This document shows, one piece after another, positions 27,746-37,067 of a stretch of 64,000 bases of DNA. Numbering within the stretch: the stretch's first letter is position 1; the number at the start of each line of letters is the position of its first letter. Location of the stretch: assembly GCF_008830185.1 (NCBI RefSeq), contig NZ_WAGX01000005.1, forward strand, positions 1,116,001 to 1,180,000, in the 5' to 3' direction. Origin of the DNA: Candidatus Galacturonatibacter soehngenii (GTDB taxonomy: Bacteria; Bacillota; Clostridia; Lachnospirales; Lachnospiraceae). The notes below the pieces were generated by a model, which made no database searches, was not told the DNA's origin, and was given only the letters and a program-made list of their open reading frames with translations. Both the position numbers and the translations under genes were made by a program.

Positions 27746-27776
27746 TTAAAAATGAGGCTAGTTCATTCTAACCTCA
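27746..27776 (-). terminator. Terminator after the small membrane protein gene
   Basis: Minus strand TGAGGTTAG and CTAGCCTCA (27753-27776) pair with one mismatch, followed by TTTTTAATTT. Confidence 0.7.
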
Positions 27777-27809
27777 CTTTATCCTATTATCACCTTTATA
27801 CTACATAAT

Positions 27810-28373
27810 TTATGCTTTTTTTAATTTGTTAATTTGATCTTCTAATAACTCAACAATTTCCTTATTATAATAAAAACGAATGCCCTTCTTTGCCGCTCTA
27901 AACTTATCATAAACGAGTCCCACTATATAAAACACAAGTAAACAGATACCGATTAAAACCATGACATTCATCTGCATATTAATAAATTCCAAATTCATAT
28001 TGGCAATTACTGCGCCTAGTTTCGATAATGGATTTTCATTTACTGTTGCTAAATTATTTGTATCTAATTGTGCTTTTTGGTTTACTTGTGCCGCTGATAA
28101 GATTTGTGAGCTAATTGCACTTATAATCGTTACAAGCATTAACAAGATTGGTGTTATTTTCGTTATAAAATCAACAATATGACCGCCACTTTTATTGGTG
28201 ATATTATTTAACTCATAAGGCTTTTTTAAATCCTCAAGTTCTTCAATGGTTAATCGTTCATCATATAAATTCTCAATTACATTCTTTTTCCATTCGGAAT
28301 ACTTTATTTTTTTCTTTCTAATCCTTTGGAACTCTTTGTAGATTTTTCTCTCGTTTGTAAATGTCCACCCCAT
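27810..28373 (-). CDS. Membrane protein of unknown function
   Basis: A protein of 187 residues. The first 60 residues are charged and cytoplasmic-looking (KIYKEFQRIRKKKIKYSEWKK), followed by two hydrophobic segments (about residues 70-92 and 133-152) separated by a polar loop, and a basic C-terminal tail. GGGAGG precedes the ATG and a terminator follows, so it is a single-gene unit. I do not recognise the family. Confidence 0.75.
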   Translation of the reverse strand: MGWTFTNERKIYKEFQRIRKKKIKYSEWKKNVIENLYDERLTIEELEDLKKPYELNNITNKSGGHIVDFITKITPILLMLVTIISAISSQILSAAQVNQKAQLDTNNLATVNENPLSKLGAVIANMNLEFINMQMNVMVLIGICLLVFYIVGLVYDKFRAAKKGIRFYYNKEIVELLEDQINKLKKA

Positions 28374-28436
28374 GCTTTATCCTCCCTTATCTTATGTTTC
28401 TACTTATACCCCTTTAATAATGAACTCAACATAACA

Positions 28437-28468
28437 GAATAAACGGCTAACGAAATAGCCGTTTATTC
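28437..28468 (-). terminator. Terminator after the TipA-like regulator
   Basis: Perfect 13-base inverted repeat GAATAAACGGCTA (28437-28449) and TAGCCGTTTATTC (28456-28468), T-rich on both sides. Confidence 0.65.
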
Positions 28469-28547
28469 ATTTAATCCTATTATACTACATTTTCTTGCAA
28501 AACCAAATAAATATTGACATTTTTATTTACTTTAAACTTTTGGCCTT

Positions 28548-29312
28548 CTACACCGTTGTTTTTGTATAAAATAAAATGGCATCTCTTAAAAATTCTGCTA
28601 ATCCAGATTGGTTTTTATCATAGTAGGCCCTAAATCTCTCATCTGCTACATACATCTGTGCAATACCTGCATGTGCTTCCTTTGAGTATTCTTTCCATGT
28701 ATATCCCAACCACTTTCGGTGTAAATCAGCCGCTTTTTGGGCAAGTTCTCCTTTTGGGTCCTTTGTCTGATATGCAGCTTCTAGGGTATCTAGAATTTCT
28801 TGTTCCAATTTCTTAAAGGCTTCATATTCTTCCTCTGTCATTTGAAGCATTTTTTGATTGGCTTGATTCACCACATCATCAGAATATTTCTCCCTGATTT
28901 CCTTTCCATACTTTTCTTCATTATCGTCTACAAGCTTTTTCTTAAAGCCTTCAAATTTTTCTTTATCACTCATTTGAATCCTTCCTTTCTTATATGCAAT
29001 CGTCTTGTTTACATTCTCAATTAGTAAATCCAATTGATTTCTCTTTGCAAGAAGACTATCAAGATGGCTTGCGAGTGCATGAACTTCATCAAAATTCTTT
29101 GCGCTAAGAATTTCTTTGATGGCGGAAAGCTCAAGTCCCATTTCTCGATAAAACAAGATTTGTTGTAGAGCATCCACTTCCTTTTGTCCATAGATACGAT
29201 ATCCTGATGAATTGATTCTAGCCGGCTTAAGAATTCCAATTTCATCGTAGTAGCGTAACGTTCTTGTACTGACTCCAGCTAATTTTCCTAATTTTTGCAC
29301 TGTATATTCCAT
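28548..29312 (-). CDS. MerR-family regulator with TipAS-type antibiotic-recognition domain
   Basis: A protein of 254 residues. N-terminal MerR HTH (YTVQKLGKLAGVSTRTLRYYDEIGILKPARINSSGYRIYG), a coiled-coil linker (residues 75-120) and a C-terminal TipAS fold (about 135-254; LHRKWLGYTWKEYSKEAHAGIAQMYVADERFRAYYDKNQSGLAEFL). TipAL/Mta-like proteins bind drugs and activate their own promoter from a 19-base-spacer site, which is exactly what lies upstream. No drug pump is adjacent, so targets may be elsewhere. Confidence 0.92.
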   Translation of the reverse strand: MEYTVQKLGKLAGVSTRTLRYYDEIGILKPARINSSGYRIYGQKEVDALQQILFYREMGLELSAIKEILSAKNFDEVHALASHLDSLLAKRNQLDLLIENVNKTIAYKKGRIQMSDKEKFEGFKKKLVDDNEEKYGKEIREKYSDDVVNQANQKMLQMTEEEYEAFKKLEQEILDTLEAAYQTKDPKGELAQKAADLHRKWLGYTWKEYSKEAHAGIAQMYVADERFRAYYDKNQSGLAEFLRDAILFYTKTTV

Positions 29313-29333
29313 GTTGCACCTCCTTACAAACCT

Positions 29334-29364
29334 AGTGTAAACCTTTCCGCTACGTGAATGTCAA
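29334..29364 (-). promoter_or_regulatory. MerR-type promoter with 19-base spacer
   Basis: Minus strand TTGACA (29359-29364), a 19-base spacer containing CACGTAGCG, and TACACT (29334-29339). The over-long spacer is the hallmark of promoters that MerR-family activators untwist, so the gene probably activates itself. Confidence 0.7.
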
Positions 29365-29400
29365 TACCTTTTCAAAATATTTTGTAAAATGTATATTATG

Positions 29401-29432
29401 TGATGCAACTTTGATGCATTTTAGAGTATAAT
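29401..29432 (+). promoter_or_regulatory. Two-component operon promoter with tandem response-regulator site
   Basis: TGATGCA occurs twice at an 11-base spacing (29401-29407 and 29412-29418), followed by TATAAT at 29427-29432 with no good -35 box. OmpR/PhoB-type regulators bind such 11-base direct repeats in place of a -35, so autoregulation by the downstream response regulator is likely. Confidence 0.55.
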
Positions 29433-29585
29433 TTATAAATAGATTGGACAGGCCACCCAAAGTAAGTAGACCAATTGTAGGTCGTTGAATAAAATAATAT
29501 TTACTTATTCGTAAAATTATATTTAAGAATATAGTTGGTAGAAAGGAATGTTATTTCTTATACTGGAATGACATTGTAAACATGT

Positions 29586-30245
29586 ATGATAAATATACTT
29601 ATTGTTGAAGATGAAAAAAATATTTCTGATTTAATAAAAATAAATCTTATGGAAGCAGGATATCATTGTGTTTGTGCTTATGATGGAAAACAAGCTGCAG
29701 ATTTGATTGAGCAAAACAATTGGGATTTGATTTTGCTTGATATTATGCTACCCAAAATCAATGGATATGAACTAATCGAATATATCAAGCCGTTAGATAT
29801 CTCAGTTATATTTATTACTGCAAAAGCTAGTGTAACTGATATCGTAAAAGGTCTTAAGTTAGGTGCAGATGATTATTTGACGAAGCCCTTTGAAATAATA
29901 GAGCTACTTGCTCGTGTAGAAAGTGTTTTACGACGTGATAAAAAAAATAATCGCATACTAGAAGTTGCTGATATCTCGATAGATACCTTTTCTCGCCTTG
30001 TCAAACGAGGGGAGGATACGATTACACTGACTTTAAAAGAATACGAACTTCTTTTACTTTTTATACGAAGTAAAAACATTGCCCTATTTCGTGAGCAAAT
30101 CTATGAAAAAATATGGGGGGATGATTATATGGGTGACAGCCGTACCGTAGATTTACATGTACAAAGACTACGCAAAAAGATGGGTTGGGAAAAATATATA
30201 ACAGCTGTTTATAAAATTGGTTACCGATTCGAAGTGAAGCCATGA
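29586..30245 (+). CDS. OmpR/PhoB-family response regulator
   Basis: A protein of 219 residues. Receiver domain with acidic pocket EDE (residues 8-10), phosphorylatable Asp in LILLDIMLPK, Thr in FITAKAS and Lys in TKPFE; C-terminal winged HTH (SRTVDLHVQRLRKKMGWEKYITAVYKIGYRFEV). Its stop overlaps the kinase start (ATGA). The ribosome site is weak (GGAATGA about 12 bases upstream). Confidence 0.94.
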   Translation: MINILIVEDEKNISDLIKINLMEAGYHCVCAYDGKQAADLIEQNNWDLILLDIMLPKINGYELIEYIKPLDISVIFITAKASVTDIVKGLKLGADDYLTKPFEIIELLARVESVLRRDKKNNRILEVADISIDTFSRLVKRGEDTITLTLKEYELLLLFIRSKNIALFREQIYEKIWGDDYMGDSRTVDLHVQRLRKKMGWEKYITAVYKIGYRFEVKP

Positions 30246-31708
30246 AGCTCTTTTGGAAATTCTTTTTCAGTACAAGTATTATTTCATTATTTATGTTTGG
30301 TTTAGGAAGTTCTATTATGATAAATACACTCTTTCAGTCTTCATTAAAACAAGAAATCAATTATTCTTTCAATGAAAATGACATTTTACAGACTGCTTTA
30401 AATAATGAACTTACAAGAATCTATCAAAACTCCAATACATCTAATACTGGCAAAGAAGCTGTTAGCTCTTTTACTAGTGAATCCGCAGATAACCTTATAA
30501 TAAATGCATTAACCCAAATCGCTATAAGTACCTCGAATGGAAGCATTCCATTCCAAATCAGCAACAGTAATTACATTACGGTCTATACTACAAGTTCGCT
30601 AAATTATGATAATAAGCTGATAAAACTACTCGATAACGGTACGAGAGCATATGAGGTGACTTCACTAGACAATCGTTATTACATTCGAGTGGCATGCCCA
30701 ATTTTATTTGCTGGAGAAAATTACTATCTTGAAACCTACAAAGACATTACTGCTTTGTTTCAAATTAGGGAAAACCAGTTTCAAATTTTTTTCTATTCTG
30801 TCATTGGTATCATTGGGTTTAGCTTTATTCTAATCTTTTTTGTTGCATATTGGCTGACGAAACCACTAAAGGAACTTGCCAATTCAGCCATACGTATTTC
30901 AAAAGGAGATTATGATCTACCAGTTTTACAAGAAGGTTATGATGAAATCGGCTTACTTACTAGAGCGTTCAACCAAATGTCTACTAGTTTAAGGCAAACG
31001 ATGACTGAGTTAGAGGCTAGTGCTCTACGTCAAGAGAATTTTATTGCAAGTTTTGCTCACGAATTAAAAACACCTATGACTTCTATCATAGGTTATGCGG
31101 ATATGCTTCGTTCCAAAAAAGTGAGCCAAGAACAATTAATATTATATTCAAACAATATTTTTAAAGAAGGGAAAAGATTAGAAGCTCTTTCCTTCAAGCT
31201 AATGGAGCTTATTGTCTTAAAAAAACATGAATTCCAAATGAGAACCGTTTCTGCTTCTCATTTTTTTGAAACGGTACAAAGTGTAATTACTCCTATACTA
31301 AAGCGTGACAAAATAGAATTCATAACCAAAGTAGCTGAAATGAATTTACAACTAGAGCCTGATTTAATGAAAACAGTTTGCCTTAATCTATTGGATAATG
31401 CAAGAAAATCAATTGATGTAAATGGACGCATTCACTTTCTTGGAAACGTTGAAAAGGATGGCTATTGTATTACCATAGCAGACAATGGAAAAGGGATTGA
31501 GTCAGACGAGATTTCAAAAATCACTGAGGCTTTTTATATGTCAGATAAGTCACGTTCAAGGGCAACTGGTAGCGTAGGTCTAGGTCTAACGATATGCTCC
31601 CAGATTATCGAAATACACCATGCTAAAATGCTTATTGAAAGTGTGCCAGGTAAAGGTACTTGCATCTATATTCATCTAAAGGAGAGCAAACCAAATGAAA
31701 ACATATAA
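30242..31708 (+). CDS. Sensor histidine kinase, HAMP type
   Basis: A protein of 488 residues. Membrane segment about 8-28, an extracytoplasmic sensor domain of about 150 residues, a second membrane segment about 183-203, HAMP (WLTKPLKELANSAIRISKGDYDLP), dimerisation domain with phospho-acceptor His in SFAHELKTPMTS, and a GHKL ATPase (NLLDNARKS, DNGKGIES, GLGLTIC). It overlaps the regulator by four bases and the following gene by 14 bases, so all three are co-expressed. The signal is unknown. Confidence 0.94.
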   Translation: MKLFWKFFFSTSIISLFMFGLGSSIMINTLFQSSLKQEINYSFNENDILQTALNNELTRIYQNSNTSNTGKEAVSSFTSESADNLIINALTQIAISTSNGSIPFQISNSNYITVYTTSSLNYDNKLIKLLDNGTRAYEVTSLDNRYYIRVACPILFAGENYYLETYKDITALFQIRENQFQIFFYSVIGIIGFSFILIFFVAYWLTKPLKELANSAIRISKGDYDLPVLQEGYDEIGLLTRAFNQMSTSLRQTMTELEASALRQENFIASFAHELKTPMTSIIGYADMLRSKKVSQEQLILYSNNIFKEGKRLEALSFKLMELIVLKKHEFQMRTVSASHFFETVQSVITPILKRDKIEFITKVAEMNLQLEPDLMKTVCLNLLDNARKSIDVNGRIHFLGNVEKDGYCITIADNGKGIESDEISKITEAFYMSDKSRSRATGSVGLGLTICSQIIEIHHAKMLIESVPGKGTCIYIHLKESKPNENI

Positions 31709-32543
31709 GATAATCGCAATCAATCTTTTACTTACTTTAATCCTTATATTCTCCTTGATATTTCCTTTGCTTTTATCCAAACTAAAGGACAAGCAACTTC
31801 TAGGAAAAGTCTCCTTACAACAATACGATGCAATTAAAAATATTAATTACATTCAGAACGAGGCTACGAATTACACTATAATAGACAAACTAAAACTTTT
31901 ATATGGTGTTCGTATCAAGTCTGATAATATCGTTGTAATCCAAAACTCGCAACTGTCGTCAGCGGAACAAGAAAGGATTAAAACGGCTTACAAAACCGAA
32001 TTATTAAAGCTTAGTGCTATAAATTTACTCCCAGACTTAGAAACTGATATGAATAATCCTGCAGAGATATCAACCTTTACCTACTCTTCCACATTAGCCC
32101 CTGATTTAACAGCTAACTTTTATATGGTAAAACTAAATTCAGCCGCATATACTATTACTTTTACAATGGATGCTGAAACAAACAAAATCTATGCTTTTGA
32201 TATTAATTCTAGCGTTGAGCCTTTGACAATTGATTTCTCTAATGCTGATTCTCTCTGGCAAAACTATATTGGTCTACCTCTTTGGTATGTCCCACAAAAT
32301 ACGGACAATGATGAAATGACAGATGATACTTATATTGATAATGAAATGCAATCAAGCCTCATGAACGAACCCATTAGTGAAAACAATTCCAACGACCAAT
32401 TAGCCACCTCTTCACAAATTGAAGAATCTGACCTATTAAACGCAACTGCAAGTGATTATACAGATGGTAATCAAATCGTTTCATTTTCTTTTTATGTAGG
32501 AGATAATTGCAAAAAATTTTCAATTCGATGTTCTTTTAATTAA
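31695..32543 (+). CDS. Membrane-anchored extracytoplasmic protein linked to the two-component system
   Basis: A protein of 282 residues with an N-terminal membrane anchor (residues 5-27), an extracytoplasmic mixed alpha/beta region, an acidic Asn/Ser/Glu-rich stretch (about 205-250) and a short conserved-looking C-terminus. Start lies inside the kinase gene, so the pair is translationally coupled. This arrangement recalls accessory proteins that tune a sensor kinase (as YycH/YycI do for WalK), but there is no recognisable sequence match. Function inferred from context only. Confidence 0.75.
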   Translation: MKTYKIIAINLLLTLILIFSLIFPLLLSKLKDKQLLGKVSLQQYDAIKNINYIQNEATNYTIIDKLKLLYGVRIKSDNIVVIQNSQLSSAEQERIKTAYKTELLKLSAINLLPDLETDMNNPAEISTFTYSSTLAPDLTANFYMVKLNSAAYTITFTMDAETNKIYAFDINSSVEPLTIDFSNADSLWQNYIGLPLWYVPQNTDNDEMTDDTYIDNEMQSSLMNEPISENNSNDQLATSSQIEESDLLNATASDYTDGNQIVSFSFYVGDNCKKFSIRCSFN

Positions 32544-32667
32544 CAATGATACAAAAATGATGGAACTTTGATAAATTTCAGATACAGTGATTTGATAAAG
32601 TTATCTTACAGAAACGGCCGAATCTGTAGGATAAGAAAAATCTAAATCAAACAATTGAAAGGAATGT

Positions 32668-33447
32668 ATGAAAATGAAAAAAATAGTAATTTCAACTTTA
32701 TTTGTAGCATCGATGATATTAGCTTCCACGATAGTAATGGCAAAACCGCTTATTACCCCAGATATAAGCTCGCAACCAGTATCTAAAGTAGTCCATCAGC
32801 CTACCGACAAACAATCTGTAGATGGAATTGAATATACAAAATTAACTCAATTAGAGGAAGACGGTAGCAAAGGGGTTGTGATTGAATCATGGGTAGATCC
32901 AATCACAAATGACAAACGTGTGGATTCAATTGTAAAAGAAAGTGATGGAACAGTCCACCCAAGAAGCAACTACTTATTGGAAGATGGAACCAAATGGGTA
33001 CAAGTAGATAGAGATAAAAATGGAAATGCAATAAGTGGAAAATATTGCAGTCTAACGAAAGAAGAAAGTCAAGATCCAGGCGTTGATATGTGGGATACCT
33101 TCGCTGATTTGAAATTTATATATTCTAAACCAGAATGGAAAAATGAAGGGATGACTAGTTCTAAAGATGGAAAAAAACTTTTAAATCTTTATGGTACTGG
33201 AATATTAGAAGATAACATACAACCAGAAGGATGTAGTGTTAACGTAAGTGAATATGTTCAGATTCAAGAGGATACAGGTCTACCTGTTAATTTAAGTGTT
33301 TATTATGAAGAAAATGGAGTTAAGAGTTTTATGTACGCAGAAGCATATGAGTGTAAATACATTCAAGATAAGGATGTATTCAATTTAACTGATATTCCTT
33401 TAACAAAATATACAAAACTACAGTTTATCCATGGTGAGGAGTATTAG
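32668..33447 (+). CDS. Secreted protein of unknown function
   Basis: A protein of 259 residues with a Sec signal peptide (cleavage likely after VMA, about residue 25) and no lipobox or cell-wall anchor. The mature part is rich in charged and aromatic residues, with repeated YTKLTQLEEDGSKG-like beta segments. It follows the two-component operon after 124 bases on the same strand and precedes a terminator; it may be a target of that system. I do not recognise the family. Confidence 0.75.
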   Translation: MKMKKIVISTLFVASMILASTIVMAKPLITPDISSQPVSKVVHQPTDKQSVDGIEYTKLTQLEEDGSKGVVIESWVDPITNDKRVDSIVKESDGTVHPRSNYLLEDGTKWVQVDRDKNGNAISGKYCSLTKEESQDPGVDMWDTFADLKFIYSKPEWKNEGMTSSKDGKKLLNLYGTGILEDNIQPEGCSVNVSEYVQIQEDTGLPVNLSVYYEENGVKSFMYAEAYECKYIQDKDVFNLTDIPLTKYTKLQFIHGEEY

Positions 33448-33476
33448 TTAACATAGCATGATTTAGTATGAAAATT

Positions 33477-33499
33477 GAGCCTTTGTTATACAAAGGCTC
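33477..33499. terminator. Bidirectional terminator hairpin
   Basis: GAGCCTTTG (33477-33485) and CAAAGGCTC (33491-33499), a perfect nine-base stem between convergent genes. T-rich sequence follows on both strands (AATTTTC on the minus side; a T-run about 12 bases away on the plus side). Confidence 0.65.
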
Positions 33500-33515
33500 G
33501 CCATATTTCATTTTT

Positions 33516-34193
33516 TTATAGTATAAACATAAAAAGCAATACCAAATAAGCCTTTTTGATATCTCGATTCACAAAAAGATACGCTGCTCCAAGCATAAAT
33601 CCTAACAAAAGCCCTTCCAATCCGATGATTACACTTCCCTTAGTTATAATATGCACCAAACCCCAAGTGAAACCGCAAATAATACCTCCATATGGTATCT
33701 TTTTATTATGAAACCATTCTTCAAAGGCTTTTTGAGCAAATACAATAATAAGAAGTACTAATACAATTTCAAAGGCATAATAAATATATTGAAACGTAAA
33801 TAGCAATGCACCTTTTCGCTCAAATTCGATTGCAACTTTAAAACCACCCCAACTTCGATAACTTGAATATATTGACAAGATGATAGATAAAATCACTGCA
33901 ACATATTGCCATACTCTCATGGAGTCCTTCCTTTTGAGTAAATCAAATCCATAATCCTTTTTGGACGTGCGATGTAAGTAAATTGCAACCAATCCCCATG
34001 TAATGCAGGTAAGAGTCCAATGTATTATGCTCTGCATCTGACTCCACTCTTGCATCTGTTTCCCATAGACCATTGGCTCAATCAGATATGCATATAGCAT
34101 CTCTATTCCTAGTCCTCCAAATGCAGTAAGGCTTAATAATAAATAATCAAATCCTCTTTTTTTCTGATTCATTTTAAGCACTTCCCCCTTCAT
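33516..34193 (-). CDS. Membrane protein, possible CPBP-type (Abi) protease relative
   Basis: A protein of 225 residues with six or seven membrane segments. Near the C-terminus, KAFEEWFHNK (EE) is followed by FTWGLVHI (His) and GLEGLLLGFMLGAAY, an order that resembles the EExxxR / FxxxH / G-rich motifs of CPBP intramembrane metalloproteases, though the Arg of the first motif is missing. AGAGG lies four bases before the ATG at 34193. Assignment to this family is tentative. Confidence 0.6.
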   Translation of the reverse strand: MKGEVLKMNQKKRGFDYLLLSLTAFGGLGIEMLYAYLIEPMVYGKQMQEWSQMQSIIHWTLTCITWGLVAIYLHRTSKKDYGFDLLKRKDSMRVWQYVAVILSIILSIYSSYRSWGGFKVAIEFERKGALLFTFQYIYYAFEIVLVLLIIVFAQKAFEEWFHNKKIPYGGIICGFTWGLVHIITKGSVIIGLEGLLLGFMLGAAYLFVNRDIKKAYLVLLFMFIL

Positions 34194-34300
34194 AAACCTC
34201 TAATCTTTTCCTTTCCCTCATTATATCAAATCGTCATTAAAGCACAACCAATTTTTAACTATGTTACATTTTATGGGTATAACTTACATTCTATGTAACT

Positions 34301-34355
34301 ACCATATATCGGATACCTGAAAATGGATTTTATTTTCAGATATCCGATATATGGT
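34301..34355. repeat. Long near-perfect palindrome (24-base arms)
   Basis: Arms at 34301-34324 and 34332-34355 (accatatatcggata... and its inverse) match at nearly every position around a seven-base loop. There is no T-run directly after it on the minus strand, so although it lies 60 bases after the decarboxylase operon it is not a textbook terminator. Confidence 0.6.
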
Positions 34356-34415
34356 TAAACTAATATGATGCTCCCTTTTCTTTATGGAAACAATGTTTTT
34401 TCTTCTATAAAAAAC

Positions 34416-35825
34416 TTAAAAGTCCCCATTTGTAAAATCTTCCACAATTAGAACTTTCGAAATATCCATTTTTTCATGATTTGAGGAAGAATCTCTTTTT
34501 TTCAAAAATGTTGTTGCTACTTGTGGAAGCATAGCATAGCTAAGTACGTCTTCCTCTGACTTTGCAATCTCTTTACATTCTTCATACACCCTATCAAACT
34601 CTTGTTCAAGCAAATCTGCTGGTCTTACCGTAATAATCTCTTGCTGATTAATTGCCTTTTTTCTTACCTCTTCATTTACTTGTCCTGGTAGCTTTCCATA
34701 TGCTCCCCGCAATAAATCTTTTGATTCTTTTGAAAACATCTTATACCGCTCACCTGCTAAGATATTTAATACGGCTTGTGTTCCAACAATCTGACTAGTT
34801 GGAGTTACCAAAGGAGGATAACCAAAATCTGCCCTTACTTTTGGTATTTCTTCTAGTACATCTTCATATTTATCTTCTGCATTCGCTTGCTTTAGCTGTG
34901 ATAATAAATTTGACAACATTCCTCCTGGGACTTGATAAACCAGTGTATTGGTATCTACTCTTAACACTTTTGGGTCAATTTCTAACTTATCAACCACTTT
35001 TCTAAAATGCTTAGAAGCCTCACTTAACTTCTTCAAATCCAATCCTGTATCTCTTACTGTTTTTGCTAAACTAGCTACTAGCGATTCTGTTGCTGGTTGA
35101 GCTGTTCCATTTGCCAACGGAGAAAGCGCACAATCCACAATGTCTACTCCAGCCTGTGCAGCCAAGATATAAGTCATGTCACCAGTTCCAGTTGTATTGT
35201 GCGTATGTAGATGAATGGGTACTTTGATATTTTCCTTTAACTTTTTTACTAAAGAATACGCCTCATAAGGTAGCAAAAGGTTGGCCATATCCTTTATACA
35301 TATACTATCTGCCCCCCTTTTTTCAAGTTCAATTGCCATCTTTACAAAATAATCCTCTTCGTGAACTGGACTTTTTGTATAACTAATGGCTGCCTCGCAA
35401 TGCCCGCCATACTCTTTTACATACTTCATAGCTGTCTCCATATTTCGAATATCGTTTAAAGCATCAAAAATACGAACGACATCAATTCCATTTTCCAATG
35501 ATTTTTTACAAAAGCGCTCAACGATATCATCGGCATAGTGACGATATCCCAACAAGTTCTGCCCTCTTAGTAACATTTGTAGCTTTGTCTTTGGCATTGC
35601 AGCTTTTAAAAGCCTTAACCTCTCCCAAGGATCTTCATTCAAATATCTCATACATACATCAAAAGTCGCTCCACCCCAACATTCTATTGACCAATACCCC
35701 ATTTCGTCCAAAAGACTGCAAGCCTTTAACATATCTTGCGTCCTCATACGAGTAGCGGCCTGAGATTGATGGGCATCACGTAAAATTGTATCGGTAATTT
35801 TCAAAGGATTCTTTTTCTGCTCCAT
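34416..35825 (-). CDS. oadA: Oxaloacetate decarboxylase alpha subunit (carboxyltransferase), biotin domain separate
   Basis: A protein of 469 residues: HMGL-like carboxyltransferase TIM barrel (ITDTILRDAHQSQAATRM; metal ligands in HLHTHNTTG; catalytic Lys in CIKDMANL) plus the conserved PYC_OADA C-terminal domain (PGGMLSNLLSQLKQ). It transfers the carboxyl group of oxaloacetate to biotin. The biotin carrier is a separate small protein encoded upstream, as in many clostridia. Last gene of an operon with the Na+-pumping subunit. A pyruvate-carboxylase B or methylmalonyl transcarboxylase role is less likely in this context. Confidence 0.92.
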   Translation of the reverse strand: MEQKKNPLKITDTILRDAHQSQAATRMRTQDMLKACSLLDEMGYWSIECWGGATFDVCMRYLNEDPWERLRLLKAAMPKTKLQMLLRGQNLLGYRHYADDIVERFCKKSLENGIDVVRIFDALNDIRNMETAMKYVKEYGGHCEAAISYTKSPVHEEDYFVKMAIELEKRGADSICIKDMANLLLPYEAYSLVKKLKENIKVPIHLHTHNTTGTGDMTYILAAQAGVDIVDCALSPLANGTAQPATESLVASLAKTVRDTGLDLKKLSEASKHFRKVVDKLEIDPKVLRVDTNTLVYQVPGGMLSNLLSQLKQANAEDKYEDVLEEIPKVRADFGYPPLVTPTSQIVGTQAVLNILAGERYKMFSKESKDLLRGAYGKLPGQVNEEVRKKAINQQEIITVRPADLLEQEFDRVYEECKEIAKSEEDVLSYAMLPQVATTFLKKRDSSSNHEKMDISKVLIVEDFTNGDF

Positions 35826-35861
35826 GTTTTTTCCTTTCTCAATTTATATCTTACCCATTCA

Positions 35862-37037
35862 TTACGAATAAAATATTGCTAACAACACACCTGCAGCTAC
35901 AGCCGATCCGATTACTCCTGCCACATTTGGTCCCATTGCATGCATCAAAAGAAAATTAGAAGGCTCTTCTTTTTGTCCTACTACCTGGGATACCCTAGCC
36001 GCCATCGGGACAGCTGAAACACCTGCCGAACCTATCAGAGGATTTAATCGATTTTCTTTCTTACAAAACAAATTTATGAACTTTGCCAAAAGTACTCCTG
36101 CGGCACTTCCTATGCCGAATGCACATACTCCTAATACGATTATTTTAATGGTATTAATGTTCAAGAAGTTTTGTGCTGTAGTCGTTGCTCCTACTGAGAG
36201 TCCTAAAAATACGGTTACAATGTTCATTAGTTCGTTTTGTACTGTTTTAGAGAGTCGCTCGGTCACGCCACTTTCTCGTAATAAGTTACCAAGCATTAGG
36301 GCTCCTACCAATGGTGCTGCTGATGGTACAATCATAGAAACCAAAAGTGTTACTACGATGGTAAACATTATTTTTTCAGTTTTACTAACGTTTCTAAGCT
36401 GTTTCATTTTTATTTTGCGCTCTTCTTTTGTAGTAAGCAATTTCATAATAGGAGGTTGAATTACAGGAACCAGCGCCATATAAGAGTAAGCTGCAACTGC
36501 GATTGCTCCTAAAAGATGCGGAGCTAATTTTGAAGTAAGATATATTGCTGTTGGACCATCTGCTCCTCCAATGATTCCAATTGCACCAGATTCTGCTCCT
36601 GTAAATCCCACTTTTTTTGCACATAAAAATGTAAAAAAGATACCAAATTGAGCCGCAGCTCCTAATAGAAGACTCTTGGGATTTGCAATTAATGGTCCAA
36701 AATCAGTCATGGCACCAACACCGATAAAAATCAACGAAGGATAAATACCTAATTTTACTCCTAAGTATAGAATATCTAACAATCCTGCATTTCCAGTGCC
36801 AAACTCACTCCAGGCAATATTTCCGTTTGCAAAAAATTCAGGGTGATAAAGTCCTGCCCCTGGCAGATTGGTCAAAAACATACCAAAAGCAATTGGAAGT
36901 AATAATAATGGTTCGAATTTTTTTACAATCGCTAAATAAAACAATACAAATGATACTGCTATCATGATAAAATTAAGCGAATTATCTTTCATTAAGGCAA
37001 ATCCACTCTGGAGTAGAAAATCTATTATAATATCCAT
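35862..37037 (-). CDS. oadB: Sodium ion-translocating decarboxylase beta subunit
   Basis: A protein of 391 residues with about ten membrane segments and the family-specific stretches [34 protein letters not shown] (the conserved Asp region that binds Na+) and [20 protein letters not shown]. It decarboxylates carboxybiotin and exports Na+. The next gene begins 37 bases on. The same family serves glutaconyl-CoA and methylmalonyl-CoA decarboxylases, so the substrate is set by the alpha subunit. Confidence 0.95.
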   Translation of the reverse strand: MDIIIDFLLQSGFALMKDNSLNFIMIAVSFVLFYLAIVKKFEPLLLLPIAFGMFLTNLPGAGLYHPEFFANGNIAWSEFGTGNAGLLDILYLGVKLGIYPSLIFIGVGAMTDFGPLIANPKSLLLGAAAQFGIFFTFLCAKKVGFTGAESGAIGIIGGADGPTAIYLTSKLAPHLLGAIAVAAYSYMALVPVIQPPIMKLLTTKEERKIKMKQLRNVSKTEKIMFTIVVTLLVSMIVPSAAPLVGALMLGNLLRESGVTERLSKTVQNELMNIVTVFLGLSVGATTTAQNFLNINTIKIIVLGVCAFGIGSAAGVLLAKFINLFCKKENRLNPLIGSAGVSAVPMAARVSQVVGQKEEPSNFLLMHAMGPNVAGVIGSAVAAGVLLAIFYS

Positions 37038-37067
37038 TTATACAATCTCCTTTTCTTACAATATCCG

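Noticed and set aside
27617-27800. Possible T-box or SAM leader before the amino-acid importer
   Set aside because: The leader is only about 65 bases and lacks the T-box sequence or any riboswitch core.
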